From Sycon ciliatum (Eukaryota; Porifera; Calcarea; Leucosolenida; Sycettidae), in contig NC_088644.1 of NCBI RefSeq assembly GCF_964019385.1, positions 36,693,147-36,757,146 on the forward strand: DNA of 64,000 nt, written 5' to 3'. Made by a program: the position numbers and the translations under genes. Within the stretch, counting starts at the first letter, position 1; each line of letters begins with the position of its first letter. Below, piece after piece: positions 61,313-64,000 of the stretch. Under the pieces are notes generated by a model. That model was not told the DNA's origin. It made no database searches and saw nothing but the letters and a program-made list of their open reading frames with translations.

Positions 61313-64000
61313 AACACGAGAGCACCCAGGAATAGGCCACGAATCAAAGTTCAGAACAAATTCAGCCCCTTAGCAAATGAGGAACCACGCCTCGAGGAGA
61401 CCGAAATTCAAGCCTCGCCTGTCAAGCATTCGTCACCTGATACTGTTGGCCGGCCTAATGAAGTAACCGCCAGCACAGGGAGCATTTCCGCCGACAACGA
61501 ACACGACCTAATGCGCGTCCAGGGCAAGATAAATGGACGTCGCGTTACCATGCTACTGGATTCTGGGTCAACCCACGACTTCATTTCAACTGACCTTGTC
61601 AAGAAGCACAACATCTCCACAACAACCGGTAGCGACGTCCTGAACGTCACACTTGCTGATGGATCGGTCCGCTCACAGCCTATTACGAAAACGGACAGCT
61701 TGAAGACCGTAGTCGGCGACTTTAGCGAGCACCAACAGTTCCTAGTATTCCCTATGACGCGGTATGACGTGATCCTCGGCAAGCCATGGCTGACCCGGAC
61801 GAACCCACAGATCAATTTTCGTACCAATGAAATCAAGCTGGAGGGTGGATCCATCATCTGTCAACCGAGTGAAAGTGATGGCACGGACAAATCCAACCCA
61901 CCGATCGAGACGTTCCTCATCTCAGGGAAGCAGGCTAGGCATGCAATGAGAGGTGGCGCAGAAGGAATCCTAGCGTATGTGACAGCAGATCCGGACGAGC
62001 CACAGACGGTGGATAGTCCGGGTAGGGAGGATCAGAAGGATTTCAAGGACCTGCTGAAGGAGTTCGGGGACGTCTTTCCCGATGAGCTTCCAAACAAGCT
62101 GCCACCCAGAAGAGGCGCAGATCACGAGATAAAAACGGAAGAAGGAGCTAAACCGCCATCTCGTGCAGCATATCGTTTACCAAAACCAGAGATGGATGAG
62201 CTTCAAGCTCAGCTCACCGAGCTGCTCCGTAGAGGATTCATCCAGCCCAGCAAATCCCCATACGGAGCCCCTGTGTTCTTCGTAAAGAAGGCGGATGGAA
62301 CACTTCGAATGGTATGCGACTGGCGTGAGCTAAACCGCATAACCATTAAGAACAAGGCATGCCTACCGAATATTGACGACCTCTTTGATACCGTCCAAGG
62401 CAGTGCGTATTTCACCAAGCTAGATCTGAGGTCCGGTTACAATCAGATTCGAATAGAAGAAACAGATATTCCGAAGACAGCAATAAATACCCCATTCGGT
62501 CACTTTCAGTTCACAGTGATGGGTTTCGGCCTAACAAATGCCCCGGCAACATTCCAAACCTTGATGAACAGTGTCCTCCAGCCATACCTGCGTAAATTCG
62601 TTGTGGTGTTTCTAGACGATATCCTCATATTCAGCAAATCATGGGAGGAGCACCTCGATCATGTCAGAACCATCTTAAACGCCCTCAGGAGGAATGAGCT
62701 ATATTGCAAACCGTCTAAATGTGAATTCGGCCGGACAGACGTTCTGTTTCTTGGGCACCGGATAGACGGCCAATGCATTTCTCCAGATCCAGAGAAGATC
62801 AAGGCCGTGCGTAACTGGCCTGTCCCGACGACGGTCACGCACGTAAGACAGTTTCTGGGATTCGCTAATTACTTTCGAAGGTTCATTAACCATTTCTCGG
62901 CCATCTCCAAACCCCTGGAGGAACTGACAGGGAAACATGTGCGCTTCGAGTGGAATCAGACTCGACAGGAGGCATTTGAGCGATTGAAGTCTGCTCTGCT
63001 GGATGCACCAGTGTTGCGACTAGCAAACGTCAGTCAGGATTTCCGCGTTGAGACTGACGCAAGTGACTTTGCTGTGGCAGGAGTCTTAACGCAGCAAGCA
63101 GAGGACCAGTCCTGGCATCCTGTGGCTTACGTGAGCCGAAAGCTGTCTTCTGCCGAACGGAATTACACGGCCGCCGAGCGAGAAACTTTGGCTGTAGTGT
63201 ACGCCCTGCAGTGCTGGCGAGTCTACCTATTTCGCCACTTTCAACTCTACACCGACAACATGGGAGTTGTCTACCTCAGGACCAAACCAAACTTAATTAA
63301 CCAAGAGAGAGGCTCGATGGATTGAATTCCTGGCCGACTATGACTACACGGTACATCACAAGCCAGGGAAGTGTAACATAGCAGACCCGTTGTCACGTCG
63401 ACCAGACTTGGAACTGAATGGAATCGAGTTCTCTCTGGATGTGAATCAAGGAATTGCGAATCAGATCTCAGCAGGGTATGATAGTGACCCAGAGCTTTCG
63501 CCAGTAATCAAGCGCTTGATGGCTTGCAGCGAAGACGCCATGCATGAGCGATACGTCTGGAACAGTGTGGACCGGCGGCTGTACCTAGTAACATCGGGCG
63601 ATGCTCGCCTCTGCATTCCTCGCGGTCCGGTACGGCTGCAACTGCTCAAACAGAATCATGATTGCCTGACGGCCGGCCATCCGGGGAGAGACAGGACCTA
63701 CCTGAAGCTGAGCAGATACTTCTATTGGCCAGGCATGAGAAGTACTGTGAAGGACTTCGTTAAATCTTGCGACCGGTGCCAACGCGTAAAGGGTAGCCAG
63801 ACCAAGGCAGGACTGTTGCAGTCCCTTCCAGTCCCCGAACAGCCCTGGACAGACATCAGCATGGATTTCATCATGGCACTGCCGCTGACCTGCCGAGGAC
63901 ATAGCGCCATTCTAACCTTTGTGGACCGTCTGACGAAGTATGTGCACCTGATCCCGACGACTGTTCAGGTTGACTCTAAGGAGGCAGCCCGATTGTACGT
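61268..64000 (+). CDS. pol: Ty3/gypsy Pol: protease, RT, RNase H, integrase (truncated by window, one frameshift)
   Basis: The pol frame is open from 61190 and is entered by -1 frameshifting at 61268. Protease: MLLDSGSTHDFIS (61550). RT: LRMVCDWRELNRI, FTKLDLRSGYNQIRI, VMGFGLTNAPATFQTLMN and VVVFLDDILIFSK (catalytic FLDD), then FLGFANYFRRFINHF. RNase H: VETDASDFAVAGVLTQ, SAERNYTAAERETLAVVYAL and YTDNMGVVYL. A single-base frameshift in the gagagag run near 63305-63313 shifts the frame; coding resumes as RWIEFLADYDYTVHHKPGK. Integrase: the HHCC finger (HDCLTAGH...CDRCQRVKG, about 63660-63785) and the core start WTDISMDFIMALP...FVDRLTKYVHLIP. The rest is outside the window. Confidence 0.9.

Overview
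The window looks like intron-rich, repeat-laden DNA from an invertebrate metazoan. The evidence is spliced coding exons with GT..AG borders, metazoan-type non-LTR retrotransposons (R2/NeSL-like, Jockey/CR1-like), Ty3/gypsy elements, hAT-, pogo- and other TA-target MITEs, and long CT/GA and CA microsatellites. No bacterial operon, phage or CRISPR structure is present. I cannot name the species; an early-branching animal such as a sponge is possible but is only a guess.

Layout. 1-1.5 kb: nothing recognisable. 1.5-5 kb: wreck of an R2/NeSL-like LINE (minus), then a Ty3/gypsy RT scrap joined to a LINE RT 3' half (plus). 5-7.7 kb: a palindromic MITE and a weakly supported spliced gene with a duplicated exon. 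8.4-13 kb: two palindromic elements whose tips are themselves hairpins. 13-17.5 kb: nearly intact two-ORF LINE (plus). 17.5-21.5 kb: nested MITEs, a hAT element with an 8-bp target duplication, GA tracts and a 200-bp assembly gap. 21.7-36 kb: the best host gene (minus), a TATA-driven secreted or membrane protein whose four visible exons keep a compatible reading phase (signal peptide, unknown domain, Ig-like domain, lectin/Link-like domain); its introns hold most of the MITEs. 28.5 and 36.9-37.2 kb: three copies of a repeat carrying a hammerhead-ribozyme fold. 38-45 kb: LTR with a tRNA-Lys primer-site scar, an integrase scrap, then three head-to-tail 1812-bp repeats. 44.5-50.9 kb: one LINE (minus) inserted in a MITE and itself interrupted by a solo LTR, a foldback segment and two tiny palindromes. 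51-60 kb: solo LTR, a 1.36-kb TIR element, two opposed copies of an unknown repeat and long GA tracts. 60.2-64 kb: Ty3/gypsy element with a 181-bp LTR, initiator-tRNA primer site, gag and pol joined by a textbook -1 frameshift signal, running off the window.

The most novel-looking signal is a set of ultrashort perfect palindromes (24-47 bp) flanked by target duplications: one family with CAAGAGTAC ends and 7-bp duplications, another with CAGGGAGTA ends and 8-bp duplications. They hit LINE ORFs, retrotransposon leaders and intergenic DNA, and look like transposons reduced almost to their tips. Other highlights are the hammerhead repeats, the T-TTA-AAC frameshift site with an 8-bp stem, and the insertion order readable in the 38-51 kb region.
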